64,000 nucleotides of DNA, taken from contig JAAALK010000082.1 of the NCBI GenBank assembly GCA_019279435.1, positions 80,696,989 through 80,760,988 of the forward strand, written 5' to 3'. Each line of letters begins with the position of its first letter. Position 1 is the first letter of the stretch. This document shows positions 34,001 to 44,224 of the stretch, piece after piece. Position numbers and translations under genes: made by a program. The notes beneath the pieces were generated by a model. It did not search any database and was not told the origin of the DNA. It saw only the letters and a program-made list of their open reading frames with translations. This stretch comes from Zizania palustris (Eukaryota > Streptophyta > Magnoliopsida > Poales > Poaceae).

Positions 34001-37000
34001 AGCTATAGTGCCCATAGCCTCTTGGCCTGACTGGTTGAAGCCATGAATAATTACATTTGATCGATTGAGATCTTTCTTAGAATACCCAATCCTTTTCAGA
34101 GTACGTAAAGGCAATAAATTTATAGCAGATCCCCCATCTATCATAATTCTATTTACGGACAAATCATCAATTTCACCATACATAAGGAGAGGACGATTAT
34201 GCTTCTTATCTCCTAATAGTAGGTCTTCATCTGTGAATGTCATGTTTAGAACTTCAGCTAATTTTGCTTCGGTGTGAGACACTTCCACCCTATAATCCTC
34301 GGGAAATGAAAGTGATGTAATAAAAGCCTTTCGCAGATCAGAAGATAGACACAGAGCATCATACACTGAAAGCATGGCTGGTATTTTCTTCAAATGAGCA
34401 ATTACATCATACTTAACTGACACATTAGAAGTGGGGTCAGTTGTTTCATCTGAAGCTACATCCTTGCTTCTAGGATTTTTAGGAGGGGGGCGAACGTCAG
34501 CCAGCTGACGGCCCGATCTAAGTTGAATTTGGTCTACTTCTAGAGGTTCTTCCTCCGGGAAGTACAATGGTTCATCATCTTCTTCAAAGACTCCGACTAT
34601 AAAAGCATTGAAGTCTTCATGTGTGCTGTCATCACGCCGTGCCAATTTTTTAGAACTTGTTGGCACGAAGTGAGGGATTTCACCTTTGAGCGTTAGTCTT
34701 TCGAGCACGCTTCGCCTTTTTCGGGGCTGTCCACGCTCTTCTGATTTTCCACAATCTGATGAGTTGGACTTGTTGGCATGCGTCCCCCTGACGCGTGCTC
34801 GTTGCTCATCGAGATATGGTGCATCGCCTGAGACAACCATGGGAGCAAACTCAGACTTTGGCATCATCACTTGTTGATCATAATTTGGAATCATATTGGA
34901 ATATGCACAACTCACCAGATCATTTTGAATGGTAGCGATGTTGGCTGCCATCCTCTTTCCTTTCTTGAAACTCTTCAAAAGGTCTGTATTGATTGTCCCC
35001 TCATCTATCAATTTCTGGATGATATTTTTTACCACAAAACAATCTTTTAATGTATGACCCAAGACGCGATGGTAATGGCAGAAATTTGGTTCGTTGAACT
35101 TAGAGGCTTCTTCTGGTCTTTTTGACCTTGGAAGTTCTATAAGGTCCAACTCTTGCAAACCGGCAAAAAGATCTGGCACCTCTTCTGCAGGGAAGGAGTA
35201 TTCTTTACTCTGGCGCTCACTAAGAGTTGGCCTTCTGACAGCTTGAGGTTCTTTTATTTCTTTGTTCCTCTGAGCTGCTCTATCTATTTGCAACGATGGG
35301 ATCACTGTCGTTGCTTCCATAGCCTGAACTTGCTTTGGCTTGAATGGAATTTTATCTCTTGGAATATTCTTATCTATTGGCTTTACGACTGTCTTTGAAC
35401 GACGAGCCACATATTGAGCATAATTTTCAATATCAGTTGCCTTGGACGCCAACTCTTCAAAAGTTATGGGACGTACACCTTGCAAATAAACGGCCATATC
35501 AGGCCGTAGGTTGTTCATACACATCCGTACGACCTCATGTTCTGTAATGGGCTGAGGACAATGCAGACTAAGGTTCCTCCATCTATTTATGAAGTCAGCA
35601 GCCTTTTCATTCGGCCCCTGCTCTGTTTGTGTCAGTTCTGTGATGCCAACAGTCCTCTGTGTACTATAAAAACGCTCAAGAAAAGCATCTTGCATTTGTT
35701 CCCAAGTTTTCATAGAGCTTGGTGGCAACTTGCTATACCAAGTGAAGGCAGGCCCCGACAGTGTTTGTACAAACTGTCGTAGGAGGAGAGCTCCATTATG
35801 AGCTGTATCTTGGCAAGCTGCTAAAAAATGAGCTATATGCTCATGCGGCGACCCAGTTCCATTAAACTTACTAAATTGTGGCTGTCGATAGTTGCTCGGA
35901 AAAGGCACCATATCAACATCCGGAGGGTACGGTTTAACATACCCCGGACGCATAGAGTAGTGTGATTGCATATATTGTGCCTTAACCCCTTCAGTGATCA
36001 TTCGTTGAATAGCTTCCAAGCTAACACCGGGCATCACTTGGTGGTCCTCCTGACTGGTAGAGACTTGTCCCTTATTTTTTAGCCCCGCACCATTTTCTAC
36101 TTGGTGCCGAAGAGCAGCTAACTCATCTTCTTTTTGTTGCAATGATGCTGTGAGCTGAGCTAGCCGTTCTTCTACCGATAGGGTCTCATTCGTTGCTAGA
36201 ACTTGCTCAACACACAGTTGTTGAGGTCTAAGAGAATTTGGCTCGATGGACTCTATAGCATCCGGTGCATTATTTTCAGGATAAGTTGCATCATCATACA
36301 AGGGATTATGAGACTCTGAATAACTTGAGCCGTAAGAATTTGTAACACTCCGTGTTACAGGACGATGACATATTACACCATTTTTTCTAGCTTTCTTTCT
36401 TTTGAAATGCACTGAGGTAGAGGATGCTTCACTTGTGCTATCCCCTATTTCTCTGACCTCAACCGGCATTGATGAAAACACCTCAACTGATTTATTCGAA
36501 GCCTCTTTTCTAGTCGGCCATGGAGATAATGTTGTTGTTGTCTTCTTGGATGTGCTTGGCACCCTCTTCTTTACTGTCACCCTCTGGTCATGATTAGGCA
36601 GCAGAGAAGCTGGTCCCTGAATTGCACTACGCGCTGATTTTGTTCGCACGGACAATTCTCTTCGCTTGTACTCTGCTCGCTTCGCACGAACATTTGCAGC
36701 TTGCTTGATGTAGACTTGCCGCCAAGGGTCTTGTTTTACGAATTCTTGATATTCTGGCCAGTTGGCCAATGCCTCAGCTCGTCTCATGATGGCGCCACCC
36801 ACACTATTTTCAGATGTGGAAGCACCTGGCAGTAATTCTCTCATCGTTTGGTAGATACTTCTTTCTAGAAATGCATTTGAATCATCAATCCATCTTCCTT
36901 GAATCCTTGGGCGATTCCCCCTTGTTCTATTGTAGATGGTATGGCCCACCTTCTTGCGCTGGCGAGTTGTCTCCTTGGTTTCAATCGCCATAGGGAAATT

Positions 37001-37963
37001 AATCCAAGCTTGGCGAGTGTTGCGCCGTCGTCGATGGTGTCGGGACGGAGAGAATGACCCTTCGAAGGAAGGACATTGTATCGGTGATAGTGATGACTCT
37101 GGATCAGAAGGCACCGCTGTTGGATCTATATAGCCCAATTTAACCTCCTCGGGCGTGAGATAAACCCCTTGCCATTGGAGTGTGCGCTTCTTTTTTGACT
37201 TGCATCGTGCCCTGCTGGATTTATTGACCAGCATAGGGATGAACTCTGGCGCATCAGCTCGAAGTTGGCTTGTTGTCTTGTATGTTATGTCATGGGATGG
37301 TGAAGCTTCTTGCACCATCGTGTTGCTCTTGACTTTGTCCAAGGGTTGTTGGTGGTGAGTTTCATCCACCATCACAGCTTTGCCTTTATCAAGTGGTTGC
37401 ATAACCTTTGTAGATGAAGATGTTGCCACTATGGGCTTCGATGGTGCAACCACCGTTGGAGCTTCATTATGCTTTGTCGTCACATCCTCTTTTCCAACTA
37501 CTTGAACCAATGGAGAACTTGCCATTGGGTTAGTTAGCTTCGTCTTTGACGGGCGTGTCTTCTTTTTATGAATAGGCCACTCCCCAAGTGTTGTGTAACA
37601 AAACCTTGGTGAGGGCTTGTGGATCCCCGCCTTGCCACACGTACTCCTAGTAAACCCAGGATGTAGCACGTCTGAGGAAACTGCTTCATGAACAGTAATG
37701 ATCAACTCTTGTGAGGAGGCCTCACGTGCCTTCGCAGCTGCCCTTTGCCTTCTCTTAGCAGACTTGGACATGACAGAGACAAACTCATCATGTTGCTTGG
37801 AGTCCACCTCCTGGTCCCAGCCTGCTGGGGTTGGTGATGCAGCGGTTGTCTCGAGTGAACTACTGCTATTGGCCGCTTGGAAGGGACCCATAGGGACGTC
37901 CACCCAAAGCGAACCAAAGCGCAGCGTGATGAAAGGTTGAACTCGCCCCGCCATCCTTATCAT
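30956..37963 (-). CDS. Gypsy-2 gag-protease-RT-RNase H polyprotein (2335-codon frame)
   Basis: One continuous frame runs from ATG at 37963 (a second ATG is three codons on). A long, low-complexity N-terminal part precedes the gag core (HIAHFLAACQDTAHNGALLL, FTWYSKLPPSSMKTW, and FINRWRNLSLHCPQPI) and a CHYHRVLGHTLKDC zinc-finger-like motif. Protease has MIDGGSAINLLP (near 34,125) and LLGRPWLHEN. RT has VCVDFRDLNKACPKD, FMDGFSGYNQI, MPFGLKNAGATYQ and YIDDIVVKS (near 32,500). A first RNase H and then an archaeal-type RNase H (MYFDGACRQSGAGAG, NNAAEYEALIIGLE and NEKADALASLAA) follow. The frame stops at 30956, just before integrase, because of a one-base shift. The frame is otherwise free of stops, unusual for an element in this window. 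Confidence 0.93.
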   Translation of the reverse strand: MIRMAGRVQPFITLRFGSLWVDVPMGPFQAANSSSSLETTAASPTPAGWDQEVDSKQHDEFVSVMSKSAKRRQRAAAKAREASSQELIITVHEAVSSDVLHPGFTRSTCGKAGIHKPSPRFCYTTLGEWPIHKKKTRPSKTKLTNPMASSPLVQVVGKEDVTTKHNEAPTVVAPSKPIVATSSSTKVMQPLDKGKAVMVDETHHQQPLDKVKSNTMVQEASPSHDITYKTTSQLRADAPEFIPMLVNKSSRARCKSKKKRTLQWQGVYLTPEEVKLGYIDPTAVPSDPESSLSPIQCPSFEGSFSPSRHHRRRRNTRQAWINFPMAIETKETTRQRKKVGHTIYNRTRGNRPRIQGRWIDDSNAFLERSIYQTMRELLPGASTSENSVGGAIMRRAEALANWPEYQEFVKQDPWRQVYIKQAANVRAKRAEYKRRELSVRTKSARSAIQGPASLLPNHDQRVTVKKRVPSTSKKTTTTLSPWPTRKEASNKSVEVFSSMPVEVREIGDSTSEASSTSVHFKRKKARKNGVICHRPVTRSVTNSYGSSYSESHNPLYDDATYPENNAPDAIESIEPNSLRPQQLCVEQVLATNETLSVEERLAQLTASLQQKEDELAALRHQVENGAGLKNKGQVSTSQEDHQVMPGVSLEAIQRMITEGVKAQYMQSHYSMRPGYVKPYPPDVDMVPFPSNYRQPQFSKFNGTGSPHEHIAHFLAACQDTAHNGALLLRQFVQTLSGPAFTWYSKLPPSSMKTWEQMQDAFLERFYSTQRTVGITELTQTEQGPNEKAADFINRWRNLSLHCPQPITEHEVVRMCMNNLRPDMAVYLQGVRPITFEELASKATDIENYAQYVARRSKTVVKPIDKNIPRDKIPFKPKQVQAMEATTVIPSLQIDRAAQRNKEIKEPQAVRRPTLSERQSKEYSFPAEEVPDLFAGLQELDLIELPRSKRPEEASKFNEPNFCHYHRVLGHTLKDCFVVKNIIQKLIDEGTINTDLLKSFKKGKRMAANIATIQNDLVSCAYSNMIPNYDQQVMMPKSEFAPMVVSGDAPYLDEQRARVRGTHANKSNSSDCGKSEERGQPRKRRSVLERLTLKGEIPHFVPTSSKKLARRDDSTHEDFNAFIVGVFEEDDEPLYFPEEEPLEVDQIQLRSGRQLADVRPPPKNPRSKDVASDETTDPTSNVSVKYDVIAHLKKIPAMLSVYDALCLSSDLRKAFITSLSFPEDYRVEVSHTEAKLAEVLNMTFTDEDLLLGDKKHNRPLLMYGEIDDLSVNRIMIDGGSAINLLPLRTLKRIGYSKKDLNRSNVIIHGFNQSGQEAMGTIALVCKMEALSTYVTFHVIDAATSYNALLGRPWLHENQVVPSTLHQCIKYKDAEGETTTIFADKRPFTVAESFYADAKFYIEPVGKIEKSNTKATLEQRFAKIEERETSSTRKIYQYIPADLRKKGEPIFQVVNEPSLDKGIKLTMPPPSLIQHKIRHARNELRKFVPAKNKARTSAHITLSNEDNESLPISLYDNKVLYIMQQMGYDTLTGPSLCGGRGQLAPFMKLLSQAQLNALHEDKKLMEGKYGLGYEVCMTSAEFIDTTEASPQMEDGNQSTVDELEEIDIGTPDDPRPIYISKYMSEESKKEYYKFLSSNKDVFAWSYDEMPGLDPTVAMHRLAVQEDVSPVKQPQRRFRPDVLPKIEAEVDKLIAAGFIREVKYPKWVSNIVPVKKKNGQTRVCVDFRDLNKACPKDDFPIPISEILMDATMGYEIFSFMDGFSGYNQIRMAPEDEELTAFRTPKGIYCYKVMPFGLKNAGATYQRAMSVVLDGLLHDMVECYIDDIVVKSRKENDHLQHLDVVFNRLRKHELKMNPMKCAFGVSSGKFLGFIVTKQGIQVDPSKIKAIVRMPPPVNLHKLKSLQGHLAYIRRFISNLSGRCKPFSRLMKKGVPFEWDQACQNAFNEIKKYLINPPVLNAPIKGRPLILYTAAMPTSLGALLAQNNDMGKEMSLYYLSRTLVGAECNYPDMAKICLALVFAAQKLRHYMLEHTVHLVSRADPLRYILNKMVLSGRLAKWAMFLSQFDITFVPQKSVKGQALADFLAAHPVPDNFPIDDDLPDEEVLATSVTSSSWKMYFDGACRQSGAGAGVVFITPDEGIIPYSFTLTTAVSNNAAEYEALIIGLEIALNMRLDTLSVYGDSQLIINQLLGIYTVKKEGLLPYFARAKYLMTMFVELNIEHIVRSQNEKADALASLAASMSLKAYQTMDVRVEEHRVLPILTENEEATDVAMTTHVCQIEKGDWRSPFLDYLRHGYLPLESVERARIRKRVTQYTCINDTLYRRSYDGMLLPLYSSQ

Positions 37964-38153
37964 AAAGAAAACTATATGTCAGTTTTCTTATGCACATATT
38001 ATATTTGGCTATGCAGATGCATCATGAAATATTTAGCATGGTTGAACACATTTTTATGTTGCACCATGATCAACGTAAAGTAGCAAAAAAAATATTTCAC
38101 TTGTTTATATCATTGTAATTCATGTCGGAACTCAAAGATGAGGGGAGAAGTAT

Positions 38154-38171
38154 GTCCCACCGGGCGTGCCA
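38154..38171 (-). other. Gypsy-2 primer-binding site
   Basis: The minus strand reads TGGCACGCCCGGTGGGAC five bases after the 5' LTR end. Its position and TGG start fit a tRNA primer site. I cannot name the tRNA. Confidence 0.65.
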
Positions 38172-38176
38172 GAATC

Positions 38177-41100
38177 TGACGACGGGAAAACGGGAACCCT
38201 CTAGAAATATAATTATGTAGAAAGGGCCTTATCCACAAATCGTTAGATACGAGTTAGTTTGATTAAAATGCAAAAAATGAAATATCAGACATTGTGAATC
38301 CATTACTTCCAGAATTAATACGCTTACATAATAATTCTGTTAATTACATCTCCGTAGAGAAAACCCCTGATTAAGAGTTCCGACTAAAAGAAAATTACAA
38401 TGCATGTTGATTATGAAAATAACATTCTATCCTAGCTCCAGCGTTGTTGAAGAATTGTCTTGATTTTTTTTTTACATTGGTTTTTTTGTTAAGCATGTAT
38501 GGAACATAAGCGCTTTGTTAGCGTGAATATCATGATCAAACCATATATACGTATATGCTATGCTTTATCTTCTTTGGTATGGTGCCATTAGGCGTAATCC
38601 AATAAGCACCTATTTTGGTATTTGAACTATAACTTAGTCCAACTTTGTAATTTTTATTGTCACGATGCCTCAAATATTGAGGTTCAATTATTTATGCAAT
38701 TGTTGCACGAGTTGTTTATGCACATGAATGCAATTTGCACCATCTACAGTATATGTAAAGAAGTGCAAGTATATTATCATTTATTTTTTTGATCCAACCT
38801 ATGTACAAAACATGATTATGAATCATTTTTTATAAGTGTCAACGACCTCACATTTTTACTATGGAGCATTTATGAAGAACATAAACATTCTCTTTTTTTA
38901 TGTGATGCTATATAATAAACATAAATGTTGTTCGTATACATTCATTCTTTAATTTTACTCGCCATTGTGCATGTGTTTGTGCGAGTGCTTGTTACTTTTG
39001 TTAGCATATATGTATACATATGACATTGCATATTTTCCTTATGGCCGCATTATTTTCATATATATATGATGCATATTTTGATTTGCTTATTAACTTTTGT
39101 GCACAAATAGAGCGCGGGAATTACTATTTGCGTGATAGTAGCAAGCACAACGAACTTCAATATATCTGAAGTCATTACCACCCTCATGACACGATACTCA
39201 TAATTTGTGTACATTTTTATCAATCTCATTTACGCTATGTGTGTATATTCAGCATATATGAATAATTTTTTTTTACCACACTGCCTAATGCTAAAACAGC
39301 TTACAACTGTGAAGCGTAACTGAAGCATGTATATAAATTTGTTCATCTTATAATGAGCTTTTTCATAAATGTATTTTTACATTTTATTTCACTTTTTGTA
39401 TCGTCTAAATATAACATGATTTTCTGTATATAGAACCCCTACACCAGATTTGAGGCGGAGCAAACGAACGGTCATACTTTTTTTTCTTGAAAAAGCATTG
39501 CATAATACATATGCATATGACTAATTGGTACTCCAATGTATATGCATCATATGCCTCTTTTTTTTATCACGCTATCATTTTAATAATTTTACGTGACGCT
39601 GATACAAATGACCGCTTATATGGCCATAGGGCTCTTGTGGCAGCATGTATACGTGTCAATTTTATACTACTATCGTGATGTAGTACTCTTAATATGCTTT
39701 CTCATCTCCTTGGGCTTGTTCCAATGGGCCGAGTAAAGGGTTATGACGTGTATGTTTTTATAAGATGCATTCCTAGGCTTGTACCAAAAGGCCGAGCCTA
39801 GGACTATGACATGAATATGTATTCCTAAACTTGTATCAAAAGGCCGAGTTTAGGACTATGATATGTATGTTTTTATGAGATGCATTCCTAGGCTTGTACC
39901 AAAAGGCCGAGCCTAGGACTATGACATGAATATTTATTCCTAAACTTGTACCAAAAGGCCGAGTTTAGGACTATGATATGTATGTTTTTATGAGATGCAT
40001 TCTTAGGCTTGTACCAAAAGGCTGAGCTCAAGACTATGATATGATGCATTTAATTTAAAAGAAAGAAGGAAAAGTGGACAGAGAGCATGATTTTTTATAC
40101 CTTAGCAGTATTTTCCTTCTTCAAATCGCTGGTGTGAATGAGTAGTGCTTTTCCCTGCTTTCCTCTCCGCCGCGTGTGCCTTGCAGCAGAGCGGGCTCTC
40201 AAAAAACTAGCAGTGCGTATTTACTCTTCTGAAAAGCCCTACCGCCGATCGCAACAGCGTATGCATAGCAGTCCGCCCTTCTCTTCGTGGCTGTATGCAG
40301 TATTTATAGAGGAGGTAGGGGCTTACGTGCGCAGCATCGTGGAAGGACGTGCGACGGGACGTGGGCTGGACGTGGGGATTGTTGACTGCATGCTTCCTGC
40401 CCACCCGCGCATTGCTTCTTTTCTTTTTTTTTAGCAAAAATCTGCATGCAAACCGGGTGGTTTCTGGCTCCCTGCGCGCGTGGGAGAATGGGTTGCATGC
40501 GTCGGAATGGATGCGTGCGCAGGAGCAAGGCGTGGTCTGCTTTGCTGGATTCCTTGTGCGTGCATGCAAGGGATGTGTGTGTACGCAGGACCCTACATGG
40601 GCATGTCTCCATTTAATTTTTTCTCCTTTTTTTTTACAGAAAGAAAATTGCGTGCAATTCCTCACATTGCATGCAAGAGAGGCTATCGCTACTCTCTTCT
40701 AACTTGCACAGATTATCTTCATTTCTTTTTCATGCAAAATATGTAAAATTATATTTTTTAATATTTTGATCCGTATTTAAAATATGTGATCAATTTTATT
40801 TGTAAGTTGTATAAATTATTCATCGTTATATATGTGTGTGTGTATATATATATATTTCTCTTCTTTTTATTTCAAAGACACATGTTGCAACTGATTGTAT
40901 AATTTTCAGTATATTTTATTTAAAATATTATATCGGTCCATCTATTGATGCATATTTGGGATGCAATGTTTACGTCGATTGCTAGATATCCCCTTTTTTT
41001 ATCTTTGCGCATATATTTATTATAGATTTTTAGTGATGCACACGCAGTGAAATATCGATGAATATTCTATTTAGAGAGACATTATCATTATGTATATATA

Positions 41101-41500
41101 CTATTCATTTCGTATATATGTGTCTGCATTTATATCACACGCACGTGTAGTCATGGTAAACTGTGAGATATATATTATATGTTTTTTTTATATTGACATT
41201 GTTCGGTCTCGCACCCATATAATATATTTTTTAATGTAACCGTTATGATTATACATATTTTTTTATTTAGATTTCATGCCACTGGGCAGAGAGGTTGTCA
41301 TTTATTTATAAATAGAATATTTCATTATGTCGAGGTTGCTGTTCTTATCGTATTTTTTATATGTTTTTATGATACATGTTGGGTACCGAAATATTTCATA
41401 CCAATAGATAGTCGCACATATTCGAGGTATATTTACTATGAGTTTTTTTTTACTATATAAGTATATATATTTTTTTAAGGAGCCAAAATTATTGTCAACA
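38177..41500 (-). repeat. Gypsy-2 5' LTR
   Basis: It is 3,324 bp with the same ends as 24721-28040. By eye, substitutions are at about 39,508, 39,549 and 40,315, and the rest are length changes in simple runs. Its TATA box is at 40301-40308 and its hairpin array at 39708-40032. Confidence 0.93.
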
Positions 41501-42157
41501 TATTTTAGTAATTTTCGGAATTTATTTTAGAGTCAGTGTTAATTTACCCTAGGGGTAAATTAGTCTTTTCATGTATTAGGAGTCGCCTATAAATAGGCCC
41601 CTATCCCCCTAGGGATAGATGACTATTTTTTTAAGATCAATCTATAGTCCACTTTTTCGGTTCGAGCTCTTCACGGCGTCCTCATTTTATGTTCTACTGT
41701 TTTCCACGTCGCTTGCTTCTGCAGAAATTTCTGCTGGTGTTCATGGCGCATGCAGTGCTTCCGCACCCAGGCGCGCGTGTGGCGTGAAGCTTCATCGGGC
41801 AGTGGTGTCGGTCGGTGTATCAAGACAGCGGGACCCACTGCTTTTGGTCCTCACAGCAATCCAAGCAGCAGCATCGCACAGTGTCGGCCGGCGCGTGGCA
41901 ATCTTTGGCCAGCCATTTTCAGTGTGCATGGCAGCACGTGGGCCCCATGGCTAATTTGTTTCTCCACGGCAGCACGTCAGGCAGCAGTACTTCGGCCGCA
42001 GCTTTCCAGGCGCATGGCTTTTTGCGCAGCGCATGACTCACGCGAACAGGCGGCGACGACTCCCAGGCGCGTCCTTCCGGTGAAGAGAAAAAAATTCATT
42101 ATTCTTCAATGCAAGTTAGTTTGCTATTTTCTTGGTAGATCAGTTTTAGAGACCATA

Positions 42158-43450
42158 TCACAATTATTGTGTTCATATTCGTAATAACAATATTTTTTGA
42201 TCAAAAACAGACCATATCCGATTTTATTCGAGACCCTCTCCGTAAACCCAAACTAGATGTTACTCGGTTGGCAAAATTGTTTGAATGTTGGCCTGATATG
42301 GAGTACAATATTTCAGATTGCAGCGATGTAAGTTATTATCCTTTGTTACATACATTATAATCTTCATATTGTAGTTGTATTTATTGCCCTTATATGAAAG
42401 GTTATATGAAAGGCAAAAAGTATAAAATAGTGTGTATAAATTGCACGTACTCTTGTTTCTCCTTTTATTTTCTATAAAATCATATTTATAATGTGTACTC
42501 CCATGTTTAATTTCCTAATGCAATGTTATTTCGTGGTTATTAATTTATAGTAGCGTACGAAATTTTTTATTGTTGAGTTTGTCATTTTGTAACTATATAT
42601 CAATGATTATTTTTTTACAGATTCTAATACCTTACTCTTTCATGGAACGTCACAAACTATTCATCTTTAAAATGAAGGCTAGAAAGGTCATTATAATGGA
42701 TCCATTGCCTGTACCTACGGGGGTTAAGGTTTTTCATCCAACCGTGCATTATACCTACACACTGCTGAATATTGCTAATAATATGAAACTTGCCATGAAT
42801 TTAGCCAATCCTGAGTGGAACGACGATGTATATAAATGGCATCGCGTATTACCAACATGGGTCCCAAAAACATTTGACTGGTAATTGCCTCCAAATATAA
42901 ATATCTAATTAATTTAATTATTACTTACGTTGAATAACATGTAACATTAATATGTCTTTTGCAGTAATTTAACAGGATATCTGGTTATCAATTATATGCG
43001 CGCATGGAATGGTATAAGATTACCATTAATTAGCACAGTGAGTGCCCACATATTTATATTTGCCTCATGATATTCTATATTACTGTTTCTCTAATAATTA
43101 TATGTCAAATGCATTTACAGGATAAAAATGTATTGAGAACAAAGTTTCTTGTAGAAATACTGAAGTACGCTGAGAATGAATGCAAAGAGAACATTCCTGA
43201 AGTAATTCAAGAAATTCTAAAGCGCGTTGAAATATTTCAATTTGTATAGCACTCGAGTGCTTTTTCTTTTTTACATGGGATTTCTTTTTTACATGGGAAT
43301 AGATGAGATGATATTATTCCTATATGGTTCTGCACTAAGCAAATTTGATCTTCAGTTTGCATTCCTTTCTGACGTCAGCCCCTAATTTAATTGTCAAACA
43401 AATATTTATGGTTTCAATTATTCCGTTGCGTAGCACGGGCACACTACTAG
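42158..43450 (+). mobile_element. Helitron-like insert in the Copia-B LTR
   Basis: The 3' end has a hairpin CCGTTGCGTAGCACGG (43423-43438; stem CCG..TGC/GCA..CGG with one bulged T) followed 8 bases later by CTAG and then T. This matches the Helitron rule of a hairpin shortly before CTRR with insertion before T. A TC at 42158-42159 preceded by A would be a fitting 5' end. The insert contains captured gene exons rather than a Rep-helicase, so it would be non-autonomous. The 5' end is the weaker call. Confidence 0.6.
42211..43249 (+). pseudogene. Ulp1-like (C48) cysteine protease C-terminal fragment, copy 1
   Basis: Four exons join in frame: 42211-42327, 42621-42880, 42965-43037 and 43121-43249 (stop TAG). 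All inner introns are GT-AG. The product, about 192 aa, resembles the catalytic end of plant Ulp1 family proteases. A His lies in FMERHKLFIFKMK, an Asp in VIIMDPLP, and a Cys is created across the second splice (FDCNLTGYLVINYMRAWNG). The usual Gln a few residues before the Cys is not obvious. Such enzymes cut SUMO from target proteins in the nucleus. No start codon or N-terminal half is present; an acceptor (AAAAACAG) precedes the first exon, so this is a captured 3' gene part. Confidence 0.7.
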
Positions 43451-43929
43451 TCATCTATTAATTAATTAGCTGAAAATCTATTTCGAAATTCCTAAATTTT
43501 TATTAGTTATCTTGTATTATTTTTTATTTATAATCTGCTCATATAAAAAGAAAAGAAAAATTTATTAGTTGCGGTTATTTTTTTCCAGTTTTTAACTGCA
43601 ATATTTTTGGTTTAATTCTGAATTAATTTTTAATGATCCATGTTTTATTCATTTAATTAGTATTTTATTTCTAGACTTAAATATTAATTTCTCGAGTTTC
43701 ATTTAGGTATTTTTATTTACTGCAGTATTTTTTTTAGTTTATCTTTAATATCCTTTCAATTAAGACACCGATCATTTTTTAAGCTAGACAACTTTAATTC
43801 CTGAAATTTGCTTTGCAAATATTATTTGTCTGGTTAAATTTATTTGGGTGTTGGGATTAAGATATAGTTTAGCGAGAAATTTATAGGCGCCCATTCACCC
43901 CCCTCTGGTCGCTACTTTCGGTCCGACAT
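43451..43929 (+). repeat. Terminal part of Copia-B 3' LTR (copy 1)
   Basis: AT-rich sequence ends TAGGCGCCCATTCACCCCCC and GGTCCGACA, a typical plant Copia LTR end. No tRNA primer site follows, as expected for a 3' LTR. Its first part resembles 63,050-63,320. The second copy is 45521-45999. Confidence 0.75.
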
Positions 43930-44224
43930 TGGCCAAAAGAGAATTACTCGGATCGGCCTCGATAATTTTGTGCTCGGCGGAGACATCTTCCTGTACTCTA
44001 TCGGTCGGACCAGCCTTACTAGGATAGTCTGACAGGGTCCTGTCGATTGGACTAGCCATGGTGGGCCGATCTGACCGACCATTGTTGGCAGGCTGAAAAC
44101 TATCAGTCGGACCGGCCATAGTAGGCCAGTCAGACTAGGGTGGTGAGGGCGGTCTGATCGGCCTTGGGGCTGCAGTTAGACCGGCAGTCTTCTCTTGTTC
44201 AGCTATTTTATATGTAATAATATA

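Larger units (their letters stand above)
24721..41500 (-). mobile_element. Gypsy-2: young Tat-lineage Ty3/Gypsy element with 3.3-kb LTRs
   Basis: The element is 16,780 bp, reading on the minus strand, with LTRs at 38177-41500 (5') and 24721-28040 (3') and a perfect TATTT duplication. The LTRs differ by eye at only three substitutions plus some homopolymer or dinucleotide indels. Gag, protease, RT, RNase H, a second RNase H and integrase are present, in that order. A tandem repeat sits between pol and the 3' LTR. Only one lesion was found in the coding region, a single-base frameshift before integrase. With two RNase H domains it belongs to the Tat lineage. Confidence 0.95.
24278..43929 (+). 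repeat. Copia-B 3' LTR, broken into three pieces by Gypsy-2 and a Helitron
   Basis: The LTR starts TGAGAAACCATG at 24278 and runs to 24720. It resumes at 41506-42157 after Gypsy-2 and at 43451-43929 after the Helitron-like insert. Total length is about 1.57 kb. A TATA box (CGCCTATAAATAGGCC) is at 41588-41595. The end has TATAGGCGCCCATTCACCCC followed by GGTCCGACA, a common Copia LTR end. Related LTRs occur at 52581-53560 and from 61105. The sequence at 24,361-24,628 matches the others well (for example GTGTGACTCAGGTACA). Confidence 0.82.
42155..44209. repeat. First unit of a 2.07-kb tandem duplication
   Basis: This block is repeated at 44225-46279 with a 2,070-bp offset. I found only three differences (42862/44932, 43951-region/46021-region and 44174/46244-region). 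It contains the Helitron-like insert with the Ulp1-like exons, the last 479 bp of the Copia-B LTR and about 280 bp of Gypsy-C. A 15-bp junction ATATGTAATAATATA separates the units. Confidence 0.95.

Noticed and set aside
41619..42184. Plus-strand ORFs of 73-144 codons after the LTR TATA box
   Set aside because: They overlap in three frames within the Copia-B LTR and show no known domain or conservation with the other LTR copies.
43895..44119. Minus-strand ORF with GPT repeats as a separate gene
   Set aside because: It crosses the Copia-B LTR end and its repeats come from the Gypsy-C palindrome; it is a chance frame over a junction.
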